A DNA stretch of 41,902 nucleotides from Anaerolinea thermolimosa (GTDB taxonomy: Bacteria; Chloroflexota; Anaerolineae; Anaerolineales; Anaerolineaceae): positions 257,046 to 298,947 of the forward strand of contig NZ_DF967966.1 of the NCBI RefSeq assembly GCF_001050195.2. The letters are read 5' to 3'. A model generated the notes under the pieces. That model saw only the letters and a list, made by a program, of their open reading frames with translations, had not been told where the DNA came from and ran no database searches. How positions within the stretch are numbered: position 1 is the stretch's first letter; each line of letters begins with the position of its first letter. The position numbers and the translations under genes are program-made. Positions 25,145 through 33,859 of this stretch are shown here, piece after piece.

Positions 25145-26428
25145 ATGAAAATTGACAGCGATCTCTTTTTTCAGGTGGTACGGAGCGCTCTCAACCATCT
25201 TTATGATCCTTATTTTCTGCGTACCAGTCCGCTGGTCAAATGGTTCGACCTGGGCGACCGCCCCGATACCCCCGCCGTCCTCCAGCGCATCCTGAATGAA
25301 GCCATCAACGAACTGCAACCACGCGAAGGCGACCCCAACGCCGCCCAGAAACGCAAATCGTACGAGCTTATCCTTTACCGCTATGTGCACCAGCTCAACC
25401 AGGAAGAGGTTGCCAACCAGTTCGGCTTGAGCGTGCGTCATTTGCGCCGCGAGCAGAATGCCGCCATCGTTCAACTGGCGGCCAACCTGTGGAATCGCTA
25501 TCACCTTGGCTCAGAATCTTTCGTGGTGAAAGACCCCGACAGTGACGAGCCTTCAGGCACCTCGGTTGCCACTTCTCCCCAGAGTGATCTTTCGGCGCCT
25601 CCAGACGTGCCCCGCCGCGATGACTTGAGCTGGCTCTCTCCGCGCACCATCACCCAGCCGGCTAACCTCGGGCAGGTGTTTGCAGGCGTGATCGACCTCA
25701 GCCGCAACCTGATGAACCAGTACCAGATCAAATTAACGGTCGAGGTACCCCCGGACCTGCCTGACCTGGCGGTGGAACAGGTTGCTCTGAGGCAAATTTT
25801 ACTCACTCTGTTCAGTGTGGCCATTTGCGGGCAAACCGGTGCAACCCTGAAGATCAGCGCAGAGGCGCAGGAAAACACCGTGCAGGTAACCTTCCTCTGT
25901 GCTTCACCCGGCGCACCTTCACGAGAGATCAGCGCCGATGACCGCGCCAATGTAGATCTGGCCGCTCAATTCAGTGAGCTTTACGGCGGGCATTTATCGT
26001 GTTCGAACACCCTCAATCCCTTCCATGCCCGACTGCAATTGCCTGTCTTCCGGGCTCAGACTGTGCTGGTCATCGATGACAATGCCGATTTCATTCAACT
26101 GATCGAGCGTTACCTTACGGGAACAAAGTATCGCGTGGCAGGCGAAAGGAACCCCGCCCTGGCCATCGCCGCCGCCGAAAAGCATACCCCTGCCGTTATC
26201 CTGCTCGACGTGATGATGCCGCATATCGATGGCTGGGAAGTTCTCGGTCGACTGCGCACGCATCCGGCGACCGCCTCTATCCCGCTCCTGGTGTGCACCA
26301 TCCTGCCTCAGGAAGAACTGGCCCTTTCTCTTGGCGCCAGCGCTTACCTGAGAAAGCCCATCTCTCAGGAACAACTGCTCACCGTGCTGGAACAGCTGAC
26401 GGCGCGCGCGGAGCAATCACCTCACTGA
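25145..26428 (+). CDS. Response-regulator-like protein with N-terminal HTH and degenerate ATPase domain
   Basis: A 427-aa protein with an unusual order. The N-terminal 120 residues are helical and end in a sigma-factor-like helix-turn-helix (LNQEEVANQFGLSVRHLRREQN). A linker rich in Ser, Pro and Asp follows. Residues about 180-300 resemble a histidine-kinase ATPase fold (LPDLAVEQVALRQILLTLFSVAI, then a C-terminal strand pair), but the N-box asparagine and the G-boxes are missing, so ATP binding is doubtful. A canonical receiver domain is at 303-425, with acidic pair Asp311/Asp312, phosphoacceptor Asp355 in LLDVMMPHIDG and Lys404 in RKP. It could regulate transcription by phosphorylation, perhaps with the convergent hybrid kinase. 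I start at MKIDS, with GAGGGG upstream. Confidence 0.8.
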   Translation: MKIDSDLFFQVVRSALNHLYDPYFLRTSPLVKWFDLGDRPDTPAVLQRILNEAINELQPREGDPNAAQKRKSYELILYRYVHQLNQEEVANQFGLSVRHLRREQNAAIVQLAANLWNRYHLGSESFVVKDPDSDEPSGTSVATSPQSDLSAPPDVPRRDDLSWLSPRTITQPANLGQVFAGVIDLSRNLMNQYQIKLTVEVPPDLPDLAVEQVALRQILLTLFSVAICGQTGATLKISAEAQENTVQVTFLCASPGAPSREISADDRANVDLAAQFSELYGGHLSCSNTLNPFHARLQLPVFRAQTVLVIDDNADFIQLIERYLTGTKYRVAGERNPALAIAAAEKHTPAVILLDVMMPHIDGWEVLGRLRTHPATASIPLLVCTILPQEELALSLGASAYLRKPISQEQLLTVLEQLTARAEQSPH

Positions 26429-28625
26429 GTGCACGGATGCTCGAATACAACTCTCTGGTCGAGAGCCCCCCTTTGCGAATGACCATCAACGAGTCGCTGA
26501 CGATGGGCGCGCCGGTGGGGTCTTTCGAAGACATCACGATCACCGGAATCTCCCGGATCGACTCGTCTTCCTGTTTCTCTCGCAGCACCTGAAAACCATC
26601 CATCTCAGGCATGATCAGGTCGAGAAGCACCACATCGGGTTTCCGTTCTCGCATCAGTTCCAGAGCCTGGTTTCCGTCTCTTGCCCGCAGGATGGTGTAT
26701 CCTTCCTCTGCCGAATTTAACACGCGCGAGAAAAGCTGAAGCACTTCGATATCATCATCCACCAGAAGAACGGTGCGCACCCCTTCGCCCAGCTGGCGGA
26801 TTGCCCCGATCAGCCTGGCCCGGCTGATCGGCTTAAGCAGATAGTTTGCCACTCCCAGCCGTCTGGCGGCCTCGTCTTCGCCGGTTACCCAGCAGGTAAT
26901 TACCGGCGTGAGGAAAGGTAAATGACCGATGATCTGATCCACCGCCTGGGAAGAAACATCCACTGTGGCACCGTTCAGAACCAGCCCCTGAGACGGAGAG
27001 CGGCTCAATTCCTCCAGCGCGGCTTCCAGACTTTCCACGGCCACAATTTCCACTTCGTCCAGATAACGGTTGAACACCCGCTGTAAAGCGGCACTGCGAT
27101 CGAACACCACAAACCGGGGCAGCACCTCGGGGATGGGGGCTTTGGAACGGCGTGCTTCGACTTCAGGCTGGTGATAGGGGGTGACCCAGCGCCGGTAACC
27201 GGGCACTTCTCCATGGGGCGTCAATTGCTCCACCATGGGAATGCTGAAGAAGAACGTGGTGCCCTTCCCCAGTTCGCTCTCCAGCCACATCCTGCCACCA
27301 TGAAGCTCAACGAAGCGCTTGCTGATGCTCAGCCCCAGGCCGCTCCCGCCCTCCCGACGGATGGAGTTATCCAGCTGTTGAAAAGGCTCAAAAAGGCGTG
27401 TCTGGTCTGCCTGTGAGATTCCCGGCCCCGTATCGGCCACACTGATGATCATGTTGCTCCCCTCAGAATAGGCGCGAACCGTCACCCCACCGGCGGTGGT
27501 GAAGCGCCCGGCATTGCTGAGCAGGTTCAGCAACACTTCTCGAATGCGCGTCCGGTCGCAGAACAACGGAACCGGCTCCTGCGGGATGGCTACCCTCAAA
27601 TACAGGTTCTTCATCTCAAAGAGGATCTTTGTGGCGTTCACCGCCGATTCCACCAGTTCTTGCAGGGTCGTCCATTCACGCACCAGCGTCATCCTGCCCG
27701 CGTCAATCTGGCTGAGATCGAGTACATCGTTCACCAGTTCGGCCAGATGCTGGCTGTTGCGCTGAATGGCGGCGATATCGGCCAACAGGGCGGGGGGTAA
27801 ATCGCCGTAAACATGCGGCGCCTGGGTGATCAGCTCGCTGAAGCCGATGATCATGTTCAACGGAGTGCGCAATTCATGGCTGACGTTGGCCACAAACTCT
27901 TCCTTTACCCGCCGCGCGTCCTCGGCGATCTGCATGAGCGCCTTGAGCCGGTCTGAAAGGCGGGCCAGCTCACGGTTCGCCTGGAGCAGGTCTTCCTGAG
28001 TCTGGATCAGCTCCATACGCTGGTGGCGCGATTCTTCCATCTGCTCGCGTGCCATCTGAAATTCTTTGAAGGCTCTCTGCACCACCCCCACCACCGAGCC
28101 CGTGGCCAGTGCCCCGATAAACCCGATCAGCACACTGTTCACTCCGATCATCAGGCGCAGAAAATCTGGCATGGGGAAGATCACCGGGCTCTGGGCGGTT
28201 GCCACCAGCGTGGCGATTAAAAGTAACTCCGAGAAAATAGCCAGTGTCCAGCCGTTGACGATGACTGCAACCAGCGGAATTGAAAGGTAAAAGAGTGCAA
28301 TCTCGGGCCGCCTGAAGAACACCCAGCCCAGGGTAATTGCCCCAAACAGGCCGGTCAACCAGAGCAGGTGGGCCAGCGTGGGATGTTTTTCGATCAGCGC
28401 GAGGGAGGCCCATACCGAAAGCACCACCGGCAGGGTGATCAGCAATACACTGCTCAGATAACGTCCCGGTTGAGAAGCGCCCAGAAGATAAGCCCAGACC
28501 AGGTAGATACAGACCACCGCCAGCGCCAGCGATCGGGTCACCGTCTGAGAAATTTCGCGGATGAAGCTTCGGGTATCTTCGTCAAGAATATGTACATTTC
28601 TCAATAAATGCAGCATCCGGGGCAC
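26379..28625 (-). CDS. Hybrid sensor histidine kinase with pseudo-receiver and receiver
   Basis: A 748-aa membrane kinase. Five or six hydrophobic helices (about 30-190) form a 7TM/MASE-like sensor region without a large outside loop. A coiled coil (FKEFQMAREQMEES to LKALMQIAED) leads to the HisKA domain with His250 in SHELRTPLN. The ATPase domain has the N-box LLNLLSNAGRF, DTGPGIS and GGSGLGLSISKRF. Two receiver-like domains follow. The first, about 490-615, has FDRS and VLNGATVD where a receiver has the acidic pair and the phospho-Asp, so it cannot be phosphorylated normally, though it keeps LLKPIS. The second, about 617-735, is canonical, with Asp669 in LLDLIMPEMDG. Its 3' end overlaps the convergent regulator gene by 50 nt. 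Confidence 0.92.
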   Translation of the reverse strand: MPRMLHLLRNVHILDEDTRSFIREISQTVTRSLALAVVCIYLVWAYLLGASQPGRYLSSVLLITLPVVLSVWASLALIEKHPTLAHLLWLTGLFGAITLGWVFFRRPEIALFYLSIPLVAVIVNGWTLAIFSELLLIATLVATAQSPVIFPMPDFLRLMIGVNSVLIGFIGALATGSVVGVVQRAFKEFQMAREQMEESRHQRMELIQTQEDLLQANRELARLSDRLKALMQIAEDARRVKEEFVANVSHELRTPLNMIIGFSELITQAPHVYGDLPPALLADIAAIQRNSQHLAELVNDVLDLSQIDAGRMTLVREWTTLQELVESAVNATKILFEMKNLYLRVAIPQEPVPLFCDRTRIREVLLNLLSNAGRFTTAGGVTVRAYSEGSNMIISVADTGPGISQADQTRLFEPFQQLDNSIRREGGSGLGLSISKRFVELHGGRMWLESELGKGTTFFFSIPMVEQLTPHGEVPGYRRWVTPYHQPEVEARRSKAPIPEVLPRFVVFDRSAALQRVFNRYLDEVEIVAVESLEAALEELSRSPSQGLVLNGATVDVSSQAVDQIIGHLPFLTPVITCWVTGEDEAARRLGVANYLLKPISRARLIGAIRQLGEGVRTVLLVDDDIEVLQLFSRVLNSAEEGYTILRARDGNQALELMRERKPDVVLLDLIMPEMDGFQVLREKQEDESIREIPVIVMSSKDPTGAPIVSDSLMVIRKGGLSTRELYSSIRALSEVIAPRAPSAVPAR

Positions 28626-28691
28626 CTCGGCTTTTTTTTTACCATTTTACCGCTCCGCTATCCATTGCGTGAAGTGCCCGCAGAAAAACAA

Positions 28692-28720
28692 CCGCGGGAA
28701 AGGTTAAGACCTCCCCGCGG
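28692..28720 (-). terminator. Terminator of the ABC-2 exporter operon
   Basis: On the minus strand, a CCGCGGG/CCCGCGG stem with inner AGGT/ACCT pairing, followed by TTGTTTTTC, lies about 30 nt after the last permease stop. Confidence 0.8.
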
Positions 28721-28748
28721 CCAGCGATCAGGGTGCCTTTCAGGCGCG

Positions 28749-29945
28749 TTATTGCCGGTAAAAACGCCACACGCCGATGCCCAGAAATACACCTGCAAAT
28801 CCGAGCAGCACACCCACCTCGGGGAGAATGCCGGCGAGACCTTCGCCGCGCAGAGTCAGGTCAATCATCCCCTGCATGGCCCAGGTGGTGGGCAGCACTT
28901 TCACTGCCTGCTGGACCGCGGCAGGGAAGAGTTCCAGTGGATACCAGCACCCGCCCAGCAGGGCCATCACCATGCCAAGCAAAATGCTGAGGTTGTTGGC
29001 CTGAGAGTCACTGCGGATGATCGTCCCCAGGGTACAGCCCAGCGCCCCGGCTGCCAGCGCAGCAGCCACCAGGAGCACCATCAACGCCAGCGGCTCGCGG
29101 CCCCATGGTACCCCAAGCACCACCACGCCAAAGCCCACCAGCAGGAGCATTTGCACCAGCGCCATTGCCACCTGCCCACCGATCGTCCCGAGCAGAAAGG
29201 CCGCCCGTGAAGTAGGCGTGGTGATCAGCCGCGCCAGTGTCCCGGCGTTTCGTTCGGCGGCAAACAGGGCCGAGATACCCAGCAGTGGGATGAACACCCA
29301 GGTGATCAATTGCCCTGCCGAAGAGTTGGCCTTCGGGTCGTAGAGAATCTCATCGGAGGTCTGCGCCTGGTTCACCACCAGCCGGGAAGGAGCCGACCTC
29401 TGCAGATTGGTTGCCAGTTCCATTGCACGGTCAAAATACGCCTCTCGCTCCGCCGCTGAAGAGAAAGGGTGGCGTGTTTCGGCCTGCTGAACGGCCAGAC
29501 GCGCTGCCTGAAGGCTCAATCCCACCTTTCGCAATGCCGATTGAACGGAGCGCTGTGCCGCGAGGGCGTTCAGGTTATTGGGTTGCGTGTAAAGGGTGAT
29601 CTCCCGGCTGCCCTCTCGCAGGGTGGCCAGCGTGACCCCCTCTGGAATGAGCAGCCAGAAAGCCACCTTACGCTCTGAAAACCGGCTCTCTGCCTCGGCC
29701 CGGCTGGCTTTTTGCGGTCGGACGACGGTGGAGTGCTCCAGTTCGGCCAGAATTTGAGCTGAAAGCTCTGACTGTGCCTCATCTACCACAGGCAGGACGG
29801 AACGCGCGTCCGAATTTCCCCCGCCTGTTCCGCCCGAAAGCAGGAAGGTAAAGAGAAGCGGCAAAATGAGGAAGAAGAGCCACTCTGATGGAGAAGAAAA
29901 CCTCAGGAGAATATCTTTGCGCATGATGGCCAGAATTTTTCGCAT
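28749..29945 (-). CDS. ABC-2 type exporter permease, second subunit
   Basis: A 398-aa permease of the NatB/YhaP/YbhR type. It has an N-terminal cytoplasmic helix (MRKILAIMRKDILLRF), one transmembrane helix, a large extracytoplasmic domain (about 45-195), then five helices including LITWVFIPLLGISALFAAERNAGTLARLITTPTSRAAF, where the ERNAGTL segment is the cytosolic ATPase-contacting loop of this family. It follows the first permease by 13 nt, with GGGAG before the ATG. With the ATPase and its paralogue it forms an exporter, probably for lipids, drugs or peptides. The substrate is not visible. Confidence 0.9.
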   Translation of the reverse strand: MRKILAIMRKDILLRFSSPSEWLFFLILPLLFTFLLSGGTGGGNSDARSVLPVVDEAQSELSAQILAELEHSTVVRPQKASRAEAESRFSERKVAFWLLIPEGVTLATLREGSREITLYTQPNNLNALAAQRSVQSALRKVGLSLQAARLAVQQAETRHPFSSAAEREAYFDRAMELATNLQRSAPSRLVVNQAQTSDEILYDPKANSSAGQLITWVFIPLLGISALFAAERNAGTLARLITTPTSRAAFLLGTIGGQVAMALVQMLLLVGFGVVVLGVPWGREPLALMVLLVAAALAAGALGCTLGTIIRSDSQANNLSILLGMVMALLGGCWYPLELFPAAVQQAVKVLPTTWAMQGMIDLTLRGEGLAGILPEVGVLLGFAGVFLGIGVWRFYRQ

Positions 29946-29958
29946 CGCTCATTCTCCC

Positions 29959-31209
29959 TTATTGAACCAGATTGCGGTTGCGTGCGAACAACCCCACCGA
30001 GACCGCAAAGAGCACTGCACCCATTCCCAGGAGCGCGGTCAGCACACGACCAAGGTCAGCCAGTGTACCTCCAAGTGCCAGAATGGTGAAGCCGTCCAGC
30101 CCCCAGGCGTTAGGGGTGAGGCGGCTGAGGATTTGAACGAACGGGGGGAGCATTTCAAGGTTGATGAAGCTTCCCCCCAGAATGCCGAACGTCAGCATCA
30201 GGGCCGAACCGATCGAGGCCACCTGGCCGGGAGTGCGGGCGAAGGCGGTGATCAGCAATCCCCAGCCGGTGGCGGCAAAGGAAGCGCAAAGGATAAGCGC
30301 GACAACGCCCACAAAGTCTCCCCACTTCAGGTTGAAAAGCAAACTGCTCGCGCCGATCAAAATGCCCAGCTGAAGCACCCCGGTGAGGAACGTTCCAAGC
30401 ATCTTCCCGCCGAAAACCTGCGCCACTGTGGTGGGCGTGGTCAGCAGCCGTTGGAGGGTGTGCTGGCGGCGCTCGGCGAGGAAAGTTCGCCCCCCGTAGG
30501 TGGCGGTAAACATCAGGAACAAAAGCGCCATTCCTGGTGCCATATATGCCATGACGTCAAAGCTCTGGGGTTCGGCTGCCGCCGTGCCCTTCACAACAAG
30601 GTTGAGAGGGGTTTCTCCGGCTTCTTCCCGGGCGGCAAGCTCCCTGCCCATCGAACGGCCAACCGTTTCAGCCTCGGCGGGTAGAAGCCAGCCGCTTTCC
30701 AGCATCGAGAGCGTGGCCGTCATTCCGGTGATTCGTCCTTCTTCCACCCGGGTGAGGAATTCTTCCAGAATGGCTTCCACAATGCCGGCGCTGGTGGGGC
30801 GGGATGGACTGGCATACAGCTCAATCTGAAGCACCCGTGCTCCCGGGGTAAACACACTGTGCGAAAAACCCGCCGGTATCAGCACAAGCCCGGCTACCCG
30901 GTCTTCGTCCACGGCCTGGCGCGCGGCAGCAACGTCTGTGACCAGGCGGGGTTCGAGCAGTTCGGCCAGCGTGTCTGACTGAAACACCTCGACGAGGGCC
31001 TGGCCCAGTTCTCCGTCATCCTGGTTGACCAGAAGAACGGGGATGTCGCGTAACCCCGAGGAGGCTCCCGATGGGGCGCTCAACCTGCCGGTGATCAGTC
31101 CCAACCCCAGGGTGAGCAGAAACGGCGCGGCCAGCATGAGGAGGATGGCCGCCCGGTCGCGGAAGGCCAGCTTCAGATCTTTGATGGCAAGCAGGAGTGT
31201 TTTCTTCAC
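29959..31209 (-). CDS. ABC-2 type exporter permease, first subunit
   Basis: A 416-aa permease paralogous to the next gene, with the same layout: KKTLLLAIKDLKLAFRDRAA, TM1, an extracytoplasmic domain with DIPVLLVNQDDGELGQAL, and five C-terminal helices after MAYMAPGMALLFLMFTATYG and ERRQHTLQRLLTTPT. I set the start at the GTG at 31209, which has GAGGGG 8 nt upstream. A TTG at 31224, overlapping the ATPase stop, is the alternative and adds five residues. Two different permeases with one ATPase suggest a heterodimeric channel. Confidence 0.88.
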   Translation of the reverse strand: MKKTLLLAIKDLKLAFRDRAAILLMLAAPFLLTLGLGLITGRLSAPSGASSGLRDIPVLLVNQDDGELGQALVEVFQSDTLAELLEPRLVTDVAAARQAVDEDRVAGLVLIPAGFSHSVFTPGARVLQIELYASPSRPTSAGIVEAILEEFLTRVEEGRITGMTATLSMLESGWLLPAEAETVGRSMGRELAAREEAGETPLNLVVKGTAAAEPQSFDVMAYMAPGMALLFLMFTATYGGRTFLAERRQHTLQRLLTTPTTVAQVFGGKMLGTFLTGVLQLGILIGASSLLFNLKWGDFVGVVALILCASFAATGWGLLITAFARTPGQVASIGSALMLTFGILGGSFINLEMLPPFVQILSRLTPNAWGLDGFTILALGGTLADLGRVLTALLGMGAVLFAVSVGLFARNRNLVQ

Positions 31210-31220
31210 GGCCTGACCCC

Positions 31221-32165
31221 TCAATCGCGCAGGGCGCGGCCCGTGAGGTGCAGAAAGAGCGCTTCCAGGTTCGGTTCCTGGATCTGTACCGTGCGCAGTC
31301 TAAGGCCAACCTCACCGCAGAGCTGAACCGCCGGGGGGAGCATTTTCTCAGCCGATTCGCCAAGCAGAGCCAGGCTGTGATCTTCGGCTTTTACCCGCAC
31401 CACCCCTGGCAGGCGAGTGAATGGCTCAGCCAGCGCCCCCACACTCTGGTCTTCTTCGAACTGCAACCTCAGGGTTTGTAGCTCTCCCACCTGCCGAACC
31501 AGCTCTGCCTGGGTTCCCAGGGCGATCAACTCGCCATGGTCGATGATCCCCACCCGGTGTGCCAGTTCCTGGGCTTCTTCCATGTAGTGGGTGGTGTAGA
31601 GAATGGTCATTCCCTGGCGGTTGAGTTCTTTGACGGTATCCAGAATAGCCCGGCGAGATTGCGGGTCGATGCCGACGGTGGGTTCGTCCATAAAAAGCAT
31701 GCGCGGGCGGTGAAGCAACCCCACCCCGATGTTCAACCGACGCTTCATCCCGCCAGAGAGCGTCCGCACGCGATGATGAGCTTTTTCCTGCAGGCCGGTC
31801 TGCGCCAGCACGGCGTTGACCCGCTGGCGCAACTCTTTCCCCGCCAGCCCGTACATTTGCCCCCAGAACACCAGGTTTTCACGGGCACTCAGGTCTTCAT
31901 AAAGGGCAATTTCCTGCGGGACAATCCCGATGAGCCGCCGCACCTGATCGGCCTGTTTCACCACCGAGAACCCCCCAATGATTGCATCGCCAGAAGTAGG
32001 CGGGAAGAGCGTGGAAAGGATGGAGAGGGTGGTGGTCTTCCCGGCGCCATTTGGCCCGAGCAGCCCAAAAATCTCTCCCTCAGCAATTGAAAAGCACAGG
32101 CCTTTCACCGCCAGTGTCTCGCCATACGTTTTGACCAGATCGTGGACTTCCAGAATGGGTGGCAT
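31221..32165 (-). CDS. ABC-2 type exporter ATPase subunit
   Basis: A 314-aa cytosolic ATPase that powers the two adjacent permeases. Walker A is GPNGAGKTTT, the Q-loop region is VPQEIALYEDLSARENL, the signature is LSGGMKRRLNIG, Walker B is MLFMDEPTVGIDP and the H-loop is TTHYMEEAQ. A C-terminal extension of about 80 residues follows, typical of drug/natamycin-type exporter ATPases (DrrA/NatA-like). It is first gene of the operon, and AGAGGAGAA precedes the ATG. A -10 TACAAT is visible about 40 nt upstream on the minus strand with no clear -35. Confidence 0.95.
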   Translation of the reverse strand: MPPILEVHDLVKTYGETLAVKGLCFSIAEGEIFGLLGPNGAGKTTTLSILSTLFPPTSGDAIIGGFSVVKQADQVRRLIGIVPQEIALYEDLSARENLVFWGQMYGLAGKELRQRVNAVLAQTGLQEKAHHRVRTLSGGMKRRLNIGVGLLHRPRMLFMDEPTVGIDPQSRRAILDTVKELNRQGMTILYTTHYMEEAQELAHRVGIIDHGELIALGTQAELVRQVGELQTLRLQFEEDQSVGALAEPFTRLPGVVRVKAEDHSLALLGESAEKMLPPAVQLCGEVGLRLRTVQIQEPNLEALFLHLTGRALRD

Positions 32166-32316
32166 GGGTTCTCCTCTCGGGGTGTTCTATTTATTGTACG
32201 AAAGTTTTCCTCTAAAGTTTCGCTTCCTGTCCCATTCGAGAGAAAAAGATGAGGGTCTCCGGTCTCTGCAGACGCGAGCATTAACAAAACGTAGGTTGTA
32301 ATTCCTGACAGAGGTG

Positions 32317-32322
32317 TATAAT
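32317..32322 (+). promoter_or_regulatory. -10 box upstream of the Cys-flanked protein gene
   Basis: Consensus TATAAT about 47 nt before the start at 32369. A TTGTAA lies 15 bp upstream, shorter than ideal. The 32166-32368 gap is the divergent promoter region shared with the ABC-2 operon. Confidence 0.45.
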
Positions 32323-32368
32323 ATATTTTGGATCGAAAATGTCTATAATTTGGAATGGAGGTTTTCTT

Positions 32369-33736
32369 ATGCTCAAACAGGAGCCGGTGATCACCAAATA
32401 TCAGGATATTCCCTGCTGCCCCGACCTGAAGACATCATCCACGTGCGATGTGCTCGACTTCCGCCGACACCTCATCTTCCCTACCAGTGTGCGCACCGAG
32501 CAGGGGCAAATCGTCCAGGTAGAGGTGATCCTCCATACACGTTTCTCGCGCTGCCCTGGGCCGCTTGCCCTGGGCGATCTGGTGTATTCCACCACCCTCC
32601 TCCCCGGAGAAAAGGTGCGGCTCGCCACCACCGACCGACGCAGCCGGTTCAGTTTCGACAGTGAAAGCAAGCTCAGCTATCGCAGCGAACAGATCTCGGA
32701 AGATCAGTATCGCCTGCGCTCCCTGCGTGCCTTCATGGCCGATGAAAACGTCACCGACCGCGGCTCCGATAACTACTCCGAACAGGGCAAGTGGGATTTC
32801 CACGGTGATGCCAGCGGCTCCATTGGCTTCCTCTCGGCCAGTGCCAGCACCAACGCCCGCGGTAGCCACAGCGCTTCATCCACCCGCGACTATCTGCGTG
32901 AGCACCGCGCCCACGCTCAGATGGCCGATAACCTTTCTGTGGAAGCCACGCGCAAAGCTCATTCGCTCTCCATCGGTGAGGTCTCTTCACGCACCCATGC
33001 TGAAGGTGAATCGGAGGATCATTTCGAAGCGTCCTCGCGTGAGTTCAGCAATCCCAACCGCTGTCATGCGGTCACTTTCCTGTTTTACCGCCTCAATAAA
33101 ACCGAGACGATTAAGTTTGAGCTGGTAAGCATCGAACGGCGTGTCCTCGACCCTGTGACCCCCATGCCGGTGCCCGCCAACCCCTTCCGTCCGGTGGGTG
33201 GGGTAGCCGCTGTGCCGCAGGAGGTTCCTGCCACCAGCCCCAAACGCCTTGAAATTCAGGAAGCCGCCATTACCAGCGAAGTTCGGCTGCGTTCGCTGGC
33301 TTCCGTCAGCTCGAACCCTCAGCAGGTGGCCAACTTGCGCGCGGCGGCATTCGGGCAGGTGCTGGTTGGCACAGCTGCCAGCCCGGTGGGTTTTCAACAA
33401 CCCATCAGCGATGACCTGCGCGCCAAAGCGCTGGCCGAGGTGGATGCCCAGCTTGTCCGCCAGGGGCTCATCGAAAAACCCGGCGGTGAAGTTTCCAGGC
33501 GCCTCCAGACCGAAATCAACTACGAGCGCGAAACCTCCATTCCAACTGCGGGAGTCATTGTTAAAAGCTGTATGGATGATTGTGGCATCTGTGAACCAGA
33601 GGTTGTCGAAAGAGAAAAGCTGGAGCTAGAACGCCTGGCGTTGGAGAACAAACTCCTCGCCCGCAAGATTGAACTGCTGGAGAAATCGCAGGAATACCGC
33701 TGCTGCCCGGCGGACGAAAGCGAGCCTACCGGGTAA
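32369..33736 (+). CDS. Unrecognised protein with Cys-flanked ends and C-terminal coiled coil
   Basis: A 455-aa protein with no signal peptide or membrane span. I start at MLKQEPV, which follows TGGAGG. The N-terminus has CCPDLKTSSTC and a beta segment with ALGDLVYSTTLLPGEKVRLA. The middle is Ser/Ala/His-rich and polar (ASGSIGFLSASAST, SHSASSTRD), likely flexible or helical. Then comes SNPNRCHAVTFLFYRLNKTE with FELVSIERRVL. The C-terminus has CMDDCGICEP, a heptad-like helix (LELERLALENKLLARKIELL) and YRCCP. From memory it resembles a widespread but unnamed family with APGE and HALT-type motifs, of no known function that I can name. The paired Cys at both ends suggest metal or disulfide clamps. 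It is monocistronic, with its own terminator. Confidence 0.8.
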   Translation: MLKQEPVITKYQDIPCCPDLKTSSTCDVLDFRRHLIFPTSVRTEQGQIVQVEVILHTRFSRCPGPLALGDLVYSTTLLPGEKVRLATTDRRSRFSFDSESKLSYRSEQISEDQYRLRSLRAFMADENVTDRGSDNYSEQGKWDFHGDASGSIGFLSASASTNARGSHSASSTRDYLREHRAHAQMADNLSVEATRKAHSLSIGEVSSRTHAEGESEDHFEASSREFSNPNRCHAVTFLFYRLNKTETIKFELVSIERRVLDPVTPMPVPANPFRPVGGVAAVPQEVPATSPKRLEIQEAAITSEVRLRSLASVSSNPQQVANLRAAAFGQVLVGTAASPVGFQQPISDDLRAKALAEVDAQLVRQGLIEKPGGEVSRRLQTEINYERETSIPTAGVIVKSCMDDCGICEPEVVEREKLELERLALENKLLARKIELLEKSQEYRCCPADESEPTG

Positions 33737-33775
33737 AACAACGACCTTTATTCAAAGTGGGGAGTTCAATTCATA

Positions 33776-33802
33776 CCGGCCAGGGGGCAAGCCGGGTTTT
33801 TT
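33776..33802 (+). terminator. Terminator of the Cys-flanked protein gene
   Basis: CCGGC/GCCGG stem with a 10-nt loop and GTTTTTT following on the plus strand. A second hairpin, GAAGAGGATCA/TGATCCTCTTC (33815-33851, perfect 11 bp), lies just beyond and may end the convergent dinB-like transcript. Confidence 0.7.
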
Positions 33803-33859
33803 AATGGAATAACTGAAGAGGATCAAACTCATCGAGAGCCTGATCCTCTTCTTGTTGAG

